Shown piece by piece: positions 7,192 to 16,104 of a stretch of DNA of 64,000 nt. Both the position numbers and the translations under genes were made by a program. The DNA comes from Hassallia sp050875635 (GTDB taxonomy: Bacteria > Cyanobacteriota > Cyanobacteriia > Cyanobacteriales > Nostocaceae). Numbering within the stretch: the stretch's first letter is position 1; each line of letters begins with the position of its first letter. The notes beneath the pieces are model-generated. The model was not told the origin of the DNA, did not search any database, and saw nothing but the letters and a program-made list of their open reading frames with translations. The stretch covers positions 27,009 through 91,008 of the forward strand of contig NZ_JBPAOH010000013.1 in assembly GCF_050875635.1 (NCBI RefSeq), given 5' to 3'.

Positions 7192-8581
7192 AGGATTGGG
7201 ACTGTCCTTTTCTCTGTGGATTTTACAAAATATGCATCATTCGATGGTGCAGGTGGGAGAGTTTGGTTTATTAAGTCTGGTAGCAGTCGGTGGTGGTTTG
7301 TGGTTATTTAAGCCAAATCGCGGCAAAAATGCTGCCGATCTCTTTGATGGAATGCCTGTAAATCGGGCTAGAGTAGAAGAAGCGATCGCACTGACTGAAG
7401 TCGTAATTAACCAACTTGCAAGCGAAGCTGAAAATCATCCAGCTTTAAAGACATTGCGAGAACAAGTTAATCAATTATTCTTTGAATTAGATAGACAAGA
7501 AATTAAACTAGCTGTTACTGGTGGAAAGTCGGTAGGTAAAACCACCTTAATTCAAGTTCTACGGCAAAATTTCGCATCTGTAGAATTCAACGAAACAGCA
7601 CCTTTGTTTGTAGAAGCAAGTGAAAAGTCAGATATTTTAGCAGAAGTTAATCAATCTGATTTTGTTCTGTTTTTGACAAACGGTGATTTAACAGATTCAG
7701 AATTTCAAAGTTTACAGCAGTTAAAGGCAGCAAATCAACCTGCAATGCTGGTTTTCAACAAACAAGACCAGTATTTACCAGACGAACGCGCAAGCGTGTT
7801 ACTGTCGTTGAAACAGCGGATGCAGACGAATGTAGTTGCAACAGCGGTGTCTCCTTTGCCCATCAAGGTGCGGAAGCATCAAGAAGACGGTTCCGTGCAA
7901 GAATGGATGGAACAGCCCGTGCCAGACATTCAGCAGTTAACACAGCAGTTAAATGATATTGTCGCACAGCAAAAACAACAGCTGGTGTGGGCAACTACGA
8001 TGAGAAAAGCGAAGTTGCTGAAAGCTGATGCTAAGAAGTTGTTGAATCAAGTGAGACGCGATCGCGCAACTCCCATAATAGAACAATATCAGTGGATCGC
8101 TGCGGCTGCGGCATTCGCCAATCCAGTACCAGCGCTGGATATCTTGGCAACAGCGGCAATTAATGCCCAAATGGTAATCGATTTGGGTGGTATTTATCAG
8201 CAGAAATTTTCTTTAGAACAAGCGCAAACCGTAGCCGGTGCAATGGGAAGTTTGATGCTGAAACTCGGTTTGGTAGAACTTTCTACGAAAGCTGTTAGCA
8301 CTGTCCTCAAGAGTAACGCTGTCACCTTTGTTGCTGGTGGTGTCGTGCAAGGTGTGAGTGCAGCTTATCTTACCAGAGTAGCAGGTCTAAGCTTAGTAGA
8401 GTATTTCGAGCAGCAGGAAATTGCCTTAAATTCTGAAGGTGGTTTGAATTTGGATAAATTGCGGCAAACTTTGCAAAACGTCTTTGTGCAAAATCAGCAA
8501 ATTAGTTTTTTGCAGGGGTTTGTTAAGCAAGGTGTGAAGCGTTTGTTACCAGAAGCACAGGCTGAAGCTATTGATGGTTAA
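7163..8581 (+). CDS. P-loop GTPase with DUF697 domain
   Basis: A predicted membrane-associated GTPase found across cyanobacteria; its cellular role is not established. The G domain is visible: Walker A in TGGKSVGKTT (about residue 130 from this start) and NKQD for guanine recognition (about 210). The C-terminal half (about 315-440) is an Ala/Gly-rich hydrophobic DUF697-like region (IAAAAAFANPVPALDILATAA). An N-terminal hydrophobic stretch (LVGGLGLSFSLWIL) may anchor it. The GTG at 7163 is preferred because the 30 upstream codons overlap the duplicated endonuclease tail. The same start is copied, without its gene, at 5151. Confidence 0.82.
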   Translation: MKLQRPILVGGLGLSFSLWILQNMHHSMVQVGEFGLLSLVAVGGGLWLFKPNRGKNAADLFDGMPVNRARVEEAIALTEVVINQLASEAENHPALKTLREQVNQLFFELDRQEIKLAVTGGKSVGKTTLIQVLRQNFASVEFNETAPLFVEASEKSDILAEVNQSDFVLFLTNGDLTDSEFQSLQQLKAANQPAMLVFNKQDQYLPDERASVLLSLKQRMQTNVVATAVSPLPIKVRKHQEDGSVQEWMEQPVPDIQQLTQQLNDIVAQQKQQLVWATTMRKAKLLKADAKKLLNQVRRDRATPIIEQYQWIAAAAAFANPVPALDILATAAINAQMVIDLGGIYQQKFSLEQAQTVAGAMGSLMLKLGLVELSTKAVSTVLKSNAVTFVAGGVVQGVSAAYLTRVAGLSLVEYFEQQEIALNSEGGLNLDKLRQTLQNVFVQNQQISFLQGFVKQGVKRLLPEAQAEAIDG

Positions 8582-8597
8582 AAGGTAGGAAGAATAA

Positions 8598-8650
8598 TCT
8601 CACGCAAAGGCGCAAAGGATTTCTTCGCGTCTTTGCGTCTTGGCGTGAGA
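8598..8650. repeat. Palindromic repeat (CTCACGC...GCGTGAG type)
   Basis: TCTCACGCAAAGGCGCAAAG and its near-inverse ending GCGTGAGA form a long imperfect hairpin just after the GTPase gene. A related hairpin lies at 32089-32150. It could act as the GTPase terminator. Confidence 0.65.
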
Positions 8651-9139
8651 CCTAATCAAGTAAATTATTTAAAACGTATTAAATTAAATAGCTGATGAAT
8701 ATTCGTTTTTAAATATTTTCCAAGAATTGCAGCAAGTTATAGTAGAACAATTATTAGTAGACAAAGAGAATATCACTTTAGACACACCAATTTTTCTTCC
8801 TGTGGAATTCATATCTCCATTTGACGCGAGGATTTCTTCTGGTTTTATTCGTGTCACTACTGATCCAAAAGTAAATACTCTAGGTATATAGGACTAATAT
8901 TTGATTTTTGAAAAAACTCAGTAAGTAGGTGGTTCAAATTAAATGTAAGATAGTTGCGCCTGAAAATCTTGCCCAGCTTAGAGACATCTTTAGTTTAATT
9001 GCACCACCCGCCTACTTACAACTCAAAGAGCCTTCTTTTCTGTTGCCTATTGCCTGCCTACACAGGTAAGTTCAAAAATCAAGGTGGATTGCTATATGCT
9101 TTCTATCAAGTCCCTTGAGAAAGAAGGTAAGTTACTTCT
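8651..9139. other. Gap with a possible broken reading frame
   Basis: A 66-codon open frame without a start codon runs from 8691 to 8891 on the plus strand. Its first part (IFQELQQVIVEQLLVDKENIT) loosely resembles the first helix of an acyl carrier protein; the rest does not. It may be a gene remnant. Nothing else is recognised in this gap. Confidence 0.3.
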
Positions 9140-9403
9140 TTAGCTGCCAATAAAGCTTGTTCTTGAATCGCTTGCAATTGCAAGACGGTTGATTACTTTT
9201 GCTCCCCAACCTTGTTGCTGCTGTCTGTGAAGAATATCTCGCCCAATTTGCCAGTAAAGTAATACTAACTCTTTGTTGACAGCAACAGCTGCCCGTACTT
9301 GAGCGTGAGAAATCCGTGTTTTCAGTTCGCTTAGAAAGTCATCATAACCGAGGATATCAGAGGTGCTAGCTTGTGATAGGTCGAATTTATCTTCTTTTGG
9401 CAT
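9140..9403 (-). pseudogene. DUF1016 (YhcG-type nuclease) N-terminal fragment
   Basis: Only the N-terminal domain remains: RISHAQVRAAVAVNKELVLLYWQIGRDIL and QQGWGAKVINRLA match the start of DUF1016/YhcG proteins, which normally run to about 340 residues with a C-terminal PD-(D/E)XK nuclease. After about residue 75 the sequence changes to unrelated residues and stops. The adjacent frame continues as QAIQEQALLAAKEVTYLL, suggesting a deletion that joined this start to the end of another small gene. It is probably non-functional. Confidence 0.75.
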
Positions 9404-9468
9404 AAAACTTGCAATTAGCAGCGGAATATGGCGCTAATATACTTTAGTTTAGAGTAAGCAGCGTTAAT

Positions 9469-10686
9469 GTGATGACTTGCGATCGCCCTTTAATCTTTTC
9501 CTTTTTTGCCGGCTCTGGTTTCCTTGATTTAGGTTTTGAAACTAACGGTTTTAATATTGTTTATGTGAATGAAATTTTTTACCCTTTTATGTCAGCATAC
9601 CGCTATTCACGGCAGGCTCTCAATCTGCCATTACCGAAATACGGATATCATTATGGGGAAGAAGCCGACGTAACCAAACTTATTGAAGGTTTACCAGCAC
9701 AACGCTTGCGAGAGTTAGTAAAAGACTGCCGCAAGTCTAATAATATAATTGGCTTTATTGGTAGTCCTCCCTGTCCTGATTTTTCTGTTGGTGGTAAAAA
9801 CAAAGGACGTTTAGGAGATAATGGGAAACTTTCAGCTTCCTATGTTGAATTAATTTGCCAACAGCAACCTGATTTCTTTTTGTTTGAAAACGTCAAAGGA
9901 TTGTGGAAAACTACAAAACATCGATTATTTTTTGAAGTGCTGAAACAACAATTACAGCAAGCTGGTTATGTATTAACAGAGCGTTTGATTAATGCTATTG
10001 AATATGGTGTACCTCAAGATAGAGAAAGAATTATTCTTATAGGTTTCCGAAAAAAACTTATTCAAGATATGGGAATAATACTTCACAGTGAAAATATTCT
10101 TCCTGAAAGTACTTTTCCTTGGCAAAAACACATTTTATATCCTCAAGATAAAGTTTTCTCTTACCCTTGGGGGATGCGTGAATTATTTAAAGAAGATTCT
10201 ATACTCTCATGTCCTAATGGAATTCCTGAAGAACTAACTGTTGAATACTGGTTTAGAAAAAATGATGTATTAAATCATGCCAATTCACAACACTATTTTC
10301 AACCAAGGGCTGGTATAAAAAAATTTGCTGTTGTTGATGAAGGAGATGATTCCAAAAAGTCTTACAAACGTCTTCACCGATGGCGTTATTCTCCCACAGC
10401 TTGTTATGGCAATAATGAAGTACATTTACATCCTTACAAAGTTAGAAGAATTTCTGTAGCGGAAGCTTTAGCGATACAATCTTTACCTGCAAATTTTGTA
10501 CTTCCAGAGAATATGACTTTAACGAATATGTTTAAAACTATTGGTAATGGTGTACCATATCTAGCTGCAAAAAAGTTAGCGCAAACTATCCTTGACTTTT
10601 TAGCAACAGGGGATGCTCGATTCGGGGGCGATCGCTACGGCACGCGAGGTGAGCGATCGCTGCGGCTTTTCATTTTCTTACCCTGA
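9469..10686 (+). CDS. DNA (cytosine-5) methyltransferase
   Basis: Methylates cytosine in a specific DNA sequence. The ordered motifs of the family are visible: motif I FFAGSGFLDLGFE, motif IV with the catalytic Cys in GSPPCPDFSVGG, motif VI FENVKGL, motif VIII QDRERIILIGFR, and motif X NGVPYLAAKKLA near the C-terminus. Between VIII and X lies a target-recognition region of ~160 residues. GTG at 9469 is followed by an ATG at 9472; either can start. The last ~28 codons read through a HIP1-rich repeat (GDARFGGDRYGTRGERS) and look like an acquired tail. No restriction nuclease gene is adjacent, so it may be an orphan. Its recognition sequence cannot be read from the protein. Confidence 0.93.
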   Translation: MMTCDRPLIFSFFAGSGFLDLGFETNGFNIVYVNEIFYPFMSAYRYSRQALNLPLPKYGYHYGEEADVTKLIEGLPAQRLRELVKDCRKSNNIIGFIGSPPCPDFSVGGKNKGRLGDNGKLSASYVELICQQQPDFFLFENVKGLWKTTKHRLFFEVLKQQLQQAGYVLTERLINAIEYGVPQDRERIILIGFRKKLIQDMGIILHSENILPESTFPWQKHILYPQDKVFSYPWGMRELFKEDSILSCPNGIPEELTVEYWFRKNDVLNHANSQHYFQPRAGIKKFAVVDEGDDSKKSYKRLHRWRYSPTACYGNNEVHLHPYKVRRISVAEALAIQSLPANFVLPENMTLTNMFKTIGNGVPYLAAKKLAQTILDFLATGDARFGGDRYGTRGERSLRLFIFLP

Positions 10687-10858
10687 CGAGTGCCCAATGT
10701 CAACTTAGATACTAAGAGTAATAAGAGCGAAACTACCCTTAATACTGAATCAGCTGTCACATACTCAGGAAAAATGTCATGAATTATGGTTTAATTTAAT
10801 AAAAATGTCTTTATTAATCTAAATAAAGTTTAATAATCAATTACTGGTAAAAGTAACA

Positions 10859-11533
10859 ATGGCAGCAGATTATCCAGACATTGATATTGCGCCATATATC
10901 GATCATGCGCTGCTGATGCCCACGGCTACAAGCGAGCACGTTAAGCAATGGTGTCAAGAAGCAGACAGATTTGGCTTTGCGGCGGTTTGCGTCTACCCCG
11001 TGCATGTCAAGCAAGCGGCGGAACTCCTCCACGGCAAAAATCCTAAAGTCTGTACGGTGATTGGCTTTCCTACTGGCGCGACGACTTCGGCTGCGAAGCT
11101 GTTTGAAGCTCAAGAAGCACTCGAAAATGGTGCTGCTGAGTTGGATGTGGTAATTAATTTGGGCTGGTTGAAAGCTGGCAAAACTGAGGAAATTCACCAG
11201 GAAATTGCCGAAATTTGCGAAGCCGCCGGACAAAAAGTAAAGGTAATATTAGAAACTAATCTGCTGACGGATACGGAGAAAAAAATGGCAGCAGAAATAG
11301 CTATGGATGCAGGAGCGGCATTTCTCAAAACCAGTACAGGTTGGAACGGTGGTGCGACAGTGGCAGATGTACGACTTTTGAAAGAAGTAGCACGAGAAAG
11401 AGTGGGAATTAAAGCTTCAGGAGGAATTCGCACCGCCGAGCAAGCTTTAGACTTAATCGTAGCGGGTGCAACTAGATTAGGCACCTCTCGCGGTATCGAT
11501 TTGATCCGCCAGCGCGATACCCTGGAATCATAG
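10859..11533 (+). CDS. deoC: Deoxyribose-phosphate aldolase
   Basis: Reversibly cleaves 2-deoxyribose-5-phosphate to glyceraldehyde-3-phosphate and acetaldehyde in nucleoside catabolism. A class I aldolase TIM barrel of 224 residues: the entry motif YIDHALLMPTA, the central ELDVVINLGWLKAG (catalytic Asp region), the Schiff-base Lys in AAFLKTSTGW, and a second active-site Lys in VGIKASGGIR. The start ATG is preceded by AAGTAACA, a weak ribosome site. It stands alone, followed by a heptamer repeat block before recO. Confidence 0.95.
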   Translation: MAADYPDIDIAPYIDHALLMPTATSEHVKQWCQEADRFGFAAVCVYPVHVKQAAELLHGKNPKVCTVIGFPTGATTSAAKLFEAQEALENGAAELDVVINLGWLKAGKTEEIHQEIAEICEAAGQKVKVILETNLLTDTEKKMAAEIAMDAGAAFLKTSTGWNGGATVADVRLLKEVARERVGIKASGGIRTAEQALDLIVAGATRLGTSRGIDLIRQRDTLES

Positions 11534-11555
11534 AGACTAGTTATTTGTTTTTTGT

Positions 11556-11640
11556 TAGTCGGGGAATTGTTAGTAGTTAGTCGATTTTCTTCACTACTAA
11601 CTACTAACCACTAACTACTAACTACTAACTACTAACCGCC
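11556..11640. repeat. Heptamer (TAACTAC-type) tandem repeat block
   Basis: Repeats of the GTTAGTA type on the left and their inverse (CTAACTA) on the right can fold into a long hairpin between deoC and recO. The same repeat type fills many ribosomal-gene spacers in this window. Confidence 0.85.
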
Positions 11641-11655
11641 TTTGACCAATGACTA

Positions 11656-12699
11656 ATGAGTAGAACTTATAAAGCAACTGGGATTAATCTGAAAACCCAG
11701 GCGTTTGGCGAAGCCGATAGGCTAGTGACAATTTTGACACGAGAGTTTGGTTTGATTCGAGCAATTGCTCCAGGGGCACGCAAGCACAAATCAAGCCTTG
11801 GTGGTAGGAGTGGGATGTTTGTGGTCAATGAACTATTGATTGCCCAAGGGCGATCGCTCGATAAAATTACACAAGCGCAAACTATAAAAACTTATCCAGG
11901 TCTTGGTAAAGACTTAGGAAAACTAGCTGCTAGTCAGTATTTAGCAGAAATTGTATTATGTCAAGCTCTAAGCGAACAACCCCAAGAGGAATTGTATGAG
12001 TTACTCAATGAACATCTGGGTAGGTTGGAAGCGATACCCACCACAGAGGTAAAAAGTATTTTCGCTCATCTGGCACATGCTGTATTTCACCTTTTAGCGA
12101 ATTCAGGACTCACCCCCCAAGTGCAAGTTTGTTGCTTGACTCAGCGTCCCTTAATACCAGACTTTTCAGACCCCAAGGCTCAGGTAGGATTTAGTGTCTC
12201 TGCTGGTGGAACAGTTAGTTTACAAGCTTTGGAGCGCTTGCGAAAAGAAGGGGAGAAAGGGAGAGGGGGACAAGGGGAGGACACTTCCGTGCGGGGGTGG
12301 AGGAGTGAGGAACGTGTCCGTGGACAAGGGGGACTCCTTGGAGACAAGGAGACAAGGAGACAAGGAGACAAGGAGAATAATTCTTTTTCCCCCCCCTCTT
12401 TCCATCTCCCCATCTCCCCATCCCCCCCTCTCCCCATCCCCCCATCTTCGTCAGCCTACGAAACTATTGTCCATCGCCAAGAAATACCAGTGCTTTCTAG
12501 CCGACTAAATGCGACAGAACTGGCTATGCTCCAGCAGTTGTCGCAACCAGAGATAATGCCTATTGATGCTGCCAATGATGGCTGGTCATCTGTTGAGCAA
12601 ATTTTGCGCTTATATGCTCAATATCATTTAGGTCGTCCTATTCGCTCCGCTGCGTTGATCGATTCTTATTTTGCTGCCAACTATGATGCAACCGTCTGA
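11656..12699 (+). CDS. recO: DNA repair protein RecO with a low-complexity insert
   Basis: Helps load RecA on single-stranded DNA in the RecFOR pathway. The N-terminal OB fold (about residues 1-80: YKATGINLKTQAFGEADRLVTI) and the helical domain (about 85-190, ending in the QVQVCCLTQRPL region that corresponds to the zinc site) are normal, as is the C-terminal helix bundle (about 275-347). Between them, residues ~198-266 are a charged then Pro/Ser-rich insert encoded by repeat DNA. This makes the protein about 70-80 residues longer than most RecO. The frame is preserved, so the protein may still work. Confidence 0.92.
   Translation: MSRTYKATGINLKTQAFGEADRLVTILTREFGLIRAIAPGARKHKSSLGGRSGMFVVNELLIAQGRSLDKITQAQTIKTYPGLGKDLGKLAASQYLAEIVLCQALSEQPQEELYELLNEHLGRLEAIPTTEVKSIFAHLAHAVFHLLANSGLTPQVQVCCLTQRPLIPDFSDPKAQVGFSVSAGGTVSLQALERLRKEGEKGRGGQGEDTSVRGWRSEERVRGQGGLLGDKETRRQGDKENNSFSPPSFHLPISPSPPLPIPPSSSAYETIVHRQEIPVLSSRLNATELAMLQQLSQPEIMPIDAANDGWSSVEQILRLYAQYHLGRPIRSAALIDSYFAANYDATV
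12246..12446. repeat. Purine/pyrimidine low-complexity repeat inside recO
   Basis: AGGGGGAGA-type purine runs and GGAGACAA tandem units are followed by CTCCCCAT-type pyrimidine runs. It is the same kind of repeat as at 15827, 57030 and 63826, but here it lies within the recO frame and is translated. Confidence 0.9.
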
Positions 12700-14293
12700 T
12701 TTAGAACCAAAAATCTTGCCGCACTCCCCCAGTCACGGCAAAAAACATAATAGGACACCATTATCGCCTTCTTCACCACATCTTAGTGCTGTTCCGAATA
12801 CAAGCGATCGCTTGTATAGCCAAGAAATGTCTCCAGACGTTTCTCACAATGAGAAAAATTGGTCAAAGTCGGAAATACCAAAAAGCGATATAACAAAAGG
12901 TGGCGAAAAAAACACAAGTGAAAATGGCAAAATTGATGCTTCTGAGCATAAGTTATTAACCTCTACAAATGGCAAAGAACCGCCAGATAAAGGTGAAGCA
13001 GTATCAAGTGATGGTCAACAGGGTTTTTTGCCTGTATTCAAAAATCCTAATTTCTTAGCTCTTTGGGGTGGTCAAGTCTTCTGCCAATTGGCAGATAAAG
13101 TATATCTAGTGCTGATGATTGCTTTGATAAATACTCAGTTTCAGGCAAGCGATCAAAGTATTAGCGGTTGGGTATCAGCGCTGATGATGACTTTTACAAT
13201 TCCTGCGGTGCTGTTTGGTTCTGTTGCGGGTGTATTTGTAGACCGCTGGTCAAAAAAGGCAGTGTTAGTAGCAACAAATGTTTGGCGCGGTATTTTGGTT
13301 TTGGCAATTCCGATGCTGCTGTGGTTAACTCATGATTGGAAACCAATCGGAGTCTTGCCAGTCGGTTTTTGCATGATTTTAGTTGTAACTTTTTTGGTTT
13401 CGACGCTGACGCAGTTTTTTGCACCAGCAGAACAGGCAGCGATTCCTTTGGTAGTGAAAGAGCAAGATTTACTCTCGGCTAACTCGCTGTATACAACAAC
13501 GATGATGGCATCGGTGATTGTCGGGTTTGCTGTTGGGGAACCGCTGTTAGCTTTAGCTGACCATGTTTGGCAGTTAATTGTTGGTGGTAGCGGAGGATTG
13601 GGTAAAGAACTTTTGGTGGGTGGTAGTTATGCTTTAGCTGGCATAATTTTGTTACTTTTGTCAACTAACGAAAAATCTCACTCAGATCGAGCAGAATACC
13701 CCCACGTTTTTGCTGACCTGCGTGATGGTTTTAAGTATCTAGGAGAAAATCATCGCCTTCGCAATGCTTTAATCCAACTTATTATCTTATTTTCTGTCTT
13801 TGCCGCCTTAACTGTTCTCGCGGTTCGCATGGCAGAACTAATTCCCAACTTAAAAGCCTCCCAATTCGGCTTTTTACTCGCATCTGGTGGTGTTGGTATT
13901 GCTCTTGGGGCAACCATTCTTGGTCAATTTTGTCAACGTTTTTCTTATACCCAATTAAGTGTATTTGGATGTATAGGTATGACAGCATCCTTGATTGGTT
14001 TGTCGATATTCACAACACAGTTATGGATTATCCTTTTGTTAGTGATGCTGTTGGGTGTATGTGGGGCGTTAGTCGGTATCCCGATGCAAACAGCGATCCA
14101 AAGCGAAACCCCACCCGAAATGCGTGGTAAAGTTTTTGGTCTGCAAAACAATGTGATTAATATTGCTCTCACCTTACCTTTGGCATTGGCAGGTGTCGCA
14201 GAAACATTCGTTGGATTACAAGCTGTATTTTTGGGATTGGCGGCGATCGTCTTTTCAGGTAGTATATTAAGCTGGTATAACTTCTCTGAGTAG
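12686..14293 (+). CDS. MFS transporter with a long polar N-terminal extension
   Basis: A membrane transporter of the major facilitator superfamily, closest in appearance to the EntS/macrolide-efflux-like group; the substrate is unknown. About 115 polar, Ser/Lys/Asn-rich residues precede the membrane domain, which begins at FKNPNFLALWGGQVFCQLAD and shows about 12 hydrophobic segments. The conserved loop 2-3 signature appears as VAGVFVDRWSKKAVLV. Several ATGs are available (12671, 12683, 12686); all but the last add only a few residues and lie further inside the end of recO. Every choice overlaps recO, so the two genes are probably coupled. Confidence 0.85.
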   Translation: MQPSDLEPKILPHSPSHGKKHNRTPLSPSSPHLSAVPNTSDRLYSQEMSPDVSHNEKNWSKSEIPKSDITKGGEKNTSENGKIDASEHKLLTSTNGKEPPDKGEAVSSDGQQGFLPVFKNPNFLALWGGQVFCQLADKVYLVLMIALINTQFQASDQSISGWVSALMMTFTIPAVLFGSVAGVFVDRWSKKAVLVATNVWRGILVLAIPMLLWLTHDWKPIGVLPVGFCMILVVTFLVSTLTQFFAPAEQAAIPLVVKEQDLLSANSLYTTTMMASVIVGFAVGEPLLALADHVWQLIVGGSGGLGKELLVGGSYALAGIILLLLSTNEKSHSDRAEYPHVFADLRDGFKYLGENHRLRNALIQLIILFSVFAALTVLAVRMAELIPNLKASQFGFLLASGGVGIALGATILGQFCQRFSYTQLSVFGCIGMTASLIGLSIFTTQLWIILLLVMLLGVCGALVGIPMQTAIQSETPPEMRGKVFGLQNNVINIALTLPLALAGVAETFVGLQAVFLGLAAIVFSGSILSWYNFSE

Positions 14294-14670
14294 TTATCAA
14301 AAAAAAGGAGTTATTATTCACTCTTCTGGCATTATCAATTATTTACTGAAAGCTTTTGTTTTCGTGCTAAACTGAAGTCAATAATGATTTATCAGGTACT
14401 TGCTAGGGATAAACCTGACATTAACTAGAGGCGATACATCGCATCTATGTAAGTTGTTATGAACTGATTAGGAATTAGCAACTTAAAAGTAAAGTAAAAA
14501 ATCCATAAAATGCACTTTCGTAGAGCAACGTAAAATTTTGCGCTGGGAATTGAGTAATAGCGGGATTTTATAAGAACTGAAAACCTAGCAAGTACAACAG
14601 CACAATCATACGAAAAAGAAAGGACATTTAGCTGATAGATCAAACCCGCTTTCCTGATAGCTAATAAAGA
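14294..14670. other. Gap between MFS transporter and glycosyltransferase
   Basis: AT-rich spacer of about 377 bases. I see no gene, RNA or clear hairpin here. It should contain the promoter of the downstream glycosyltransferase. Confidence 0.5.
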
Positions 14671-15819
14671 ATGCGTATAGCCTGGATTGGAAAAAAATCA
14701 CCCTTTTGCGGCAATGTCACCTACAGTCGGGAAATCACAAATGCCTTGCTAGACAGGGGACATCAAGTTAGTTTCCTTCACTTCGCCCAAGAAGAATCTC
14801 AACCCGACAGCTGGCCCAATTGCCCAGAGGTTCCGCTACCCTTCATTTACAAGTCTCAGGTTTACACAATTCCAACTTTTAAAGCGACCAAGGTTTTAAC
14901 TCAGTCGTTAAAGCGCATCAAGCCGGATATAGTTCATGCTTCGCTGACTTTATCTCCGCTTGACTTTGTTCTGCCAGAAATCTGTGAAGAACTGAATTTG
15001 CCCTTAGTTGCCACTTTCCACACACCGTTTGCTGGCAAAGGGGCAAAACTGATATCAGGAACACAACTTTTGGCGTATCAACTTTATGCGCCTTTTTTGG
15101 GTAACTACGATCGCGTGATTGTATTTTCTCAAATACAGCGAGAATTACTAGCACGCATGGGTGTGCCAGAAGAAAATATTGCCGTAATTCCCAACGGTGT
15201 GGATACTGCCAGGTATTCTCCGGGAACTTCTAAAATCAAAGCAGAATTTCAAGCAGAACGTTTATTTGTTTATCAAGGTCGCATTGCCCCAGAAAAAAAC
15301 GTCGAAGCCCTCCTCCGCGCTTGGAAACAAGCCCAAATGCGCTTTGATAGTAAATTGCTAATTGTCGGTGATGGTCCATTGAAATCTTCTTTAGAAACGT
15401 TTTATGGTTCCGAATATGGCATAAGTTGGTTAGGGTTTATTGCCAACGAAAATAGGCGCATCGAAATTTTACGCGGTGCAGATGTATTTATTTTGCCCTC
15501 ATTGGTAGAGGGACTTTCGCTGTCTTTGTTAGAAGCAATGGCAGTGGGAAGCGCGTGTTTAGCCACAGATGTCGGCGCAGATGGCGAAGTATTGTCCAAG
15601 GGTGCGGGTGTAATTCTCAGTACCAAAACAGTGCGATCGCAATTAAAAACTTTTTTGCCCCTCTTCCAAGACCATCCGGAATTAACAACACTGTTAGGGC
15701 AAAAAGCCAGAAAGCGAGTATTAGAGCGATATACCCTCAGCAATAATATTACTCAACTCGAAGAACTTTATAGTAATGTTTTAATACAGCCCCGCGTGCA
15801 ACTTAGTCGCGGAGCTTAG
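14671..15819 (+). CDS. Glycosyltransferase family 4
   Basis: A 382-residue GT-B glycosyltransferase. The N-terminal acceptor domain begins MRIAWIGKKSPFCGNVTYSR with the early Gly-rich loop, and AAFHTPF-like VATFHTPFAGKG sits in the cleft. The donor domain shows VFVYQGRIAPEKNVEALLRAW-type sequence (YQGRIAPEKNVEALLRAW), LIVGDGPLKSSLE, WLGFIANENR and the E-x7-E element FILPSLVEGLSLSLLEAMAVG. Cyanobacterial members of this family include lipid glycosyltransferases such as the DGDG synthase DgdA. That is a possibility only, since the acceptor cannot be read. No signal peptide; it is probably peripheral to the membrane. Confidence 0.85.
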   Translation: MRIAWIGKKSPFCGNVTYSREITNALLDRGHQVSFLHFAQEESQPDSWPNCPEVPLPFIYKSQVYTIPTFKATKVLTQSLKRIKPDIVHASLTLSPLDFVLPEICEELNLPLVATFHTPFAGKGAKLISGTQLLAYQLYAPFLGNYDRVIVFSQIQRELLARMGVPEENIAVIPNGVDTARYSPGTSKIKAEFQAERLFVYQGRIAPEKNVEALLRAWKQAQMRFDSKLLIVGDGPLKSSLETFYGSEYGISWLGFIANENRRIEILRGADVFILPSLVEGLSLSLLEAMAVGSACLATDVGADGEVLSKGAGVILSTKTVRSQLKTFLPLFQDHPELTTLLGQKARKRVLERYTLSNNITQLEELYSNVLIQPRVQLSRGA

Positions 15820-15826
15820 GCAAGAC

Positions 15827-15882
15827 AAGGGGACAAGGAGGACAAGGGGACAAGGAGGACAAGGGAGACAAGGGGAATTCAA
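15827..15882. repeat. GGACAAGG-type tandem repeat
   Basis: Tandem GGGGACAAGGAG units directly follow the glycosyltransferase stop. They are related to the tracts inside recO and at the right edge of the window. Confidence 0.8.
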
Positions 15883-15920
15883 AATTTAATACTCTCTCTC
15901 AATCCTTACATGATTGCCTT

Positions 15921-16104
15921 TTAGTTTGGTGTTACACCCCCGACTGGACGGTGAACGCGGTAAAGACTGTTGATGCCAGTCAGATAAAGAGTTTTGTAAT
16001 CGCGATCGCCCCAAGCAACGTTAGTAACTACTTCCGGGGTGTAAATGCGGTCTTTTAACTCGCCATTTGCAGAGTAAACCCAAACTCCTTTGGGTCCAGT
16101 GGAA
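15921..16104 (-). pseudogene. SMP-30/gluconolactonase C-terminal fragment
   Basis: About 58 residues match the last beta-propeller blade of SMP-30/gluconolactonase proteins: GPKGVWVYSANGELKDRIYTPE, then VAWGDRDYKTLYLTGINSLYRV. No N-terminal part is present; upstream the sequence passes directly into an NmrA-like fragment. It is a truncated remnant. Confidence 0.7.

Noticed and set aside
8691..8891. Acyl carrier protein gene
   Set aside because: Only ~20 residues are suggestive, there is no start codon and no DSL phosphopantetheine motif.
9140..10686. Active restriction-modification system formed by the methyltransferase and the DUF1016 gene
   Set aside because: The DUF1016 gene lacks its nuclease domain and is divergent.
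12180..12508. Several overlapping frames in recO's insert as genes
   Set aside because: Low-complexity purine/pyrimidine DNA is open in many frames on both strands; only the recO frame is supported.
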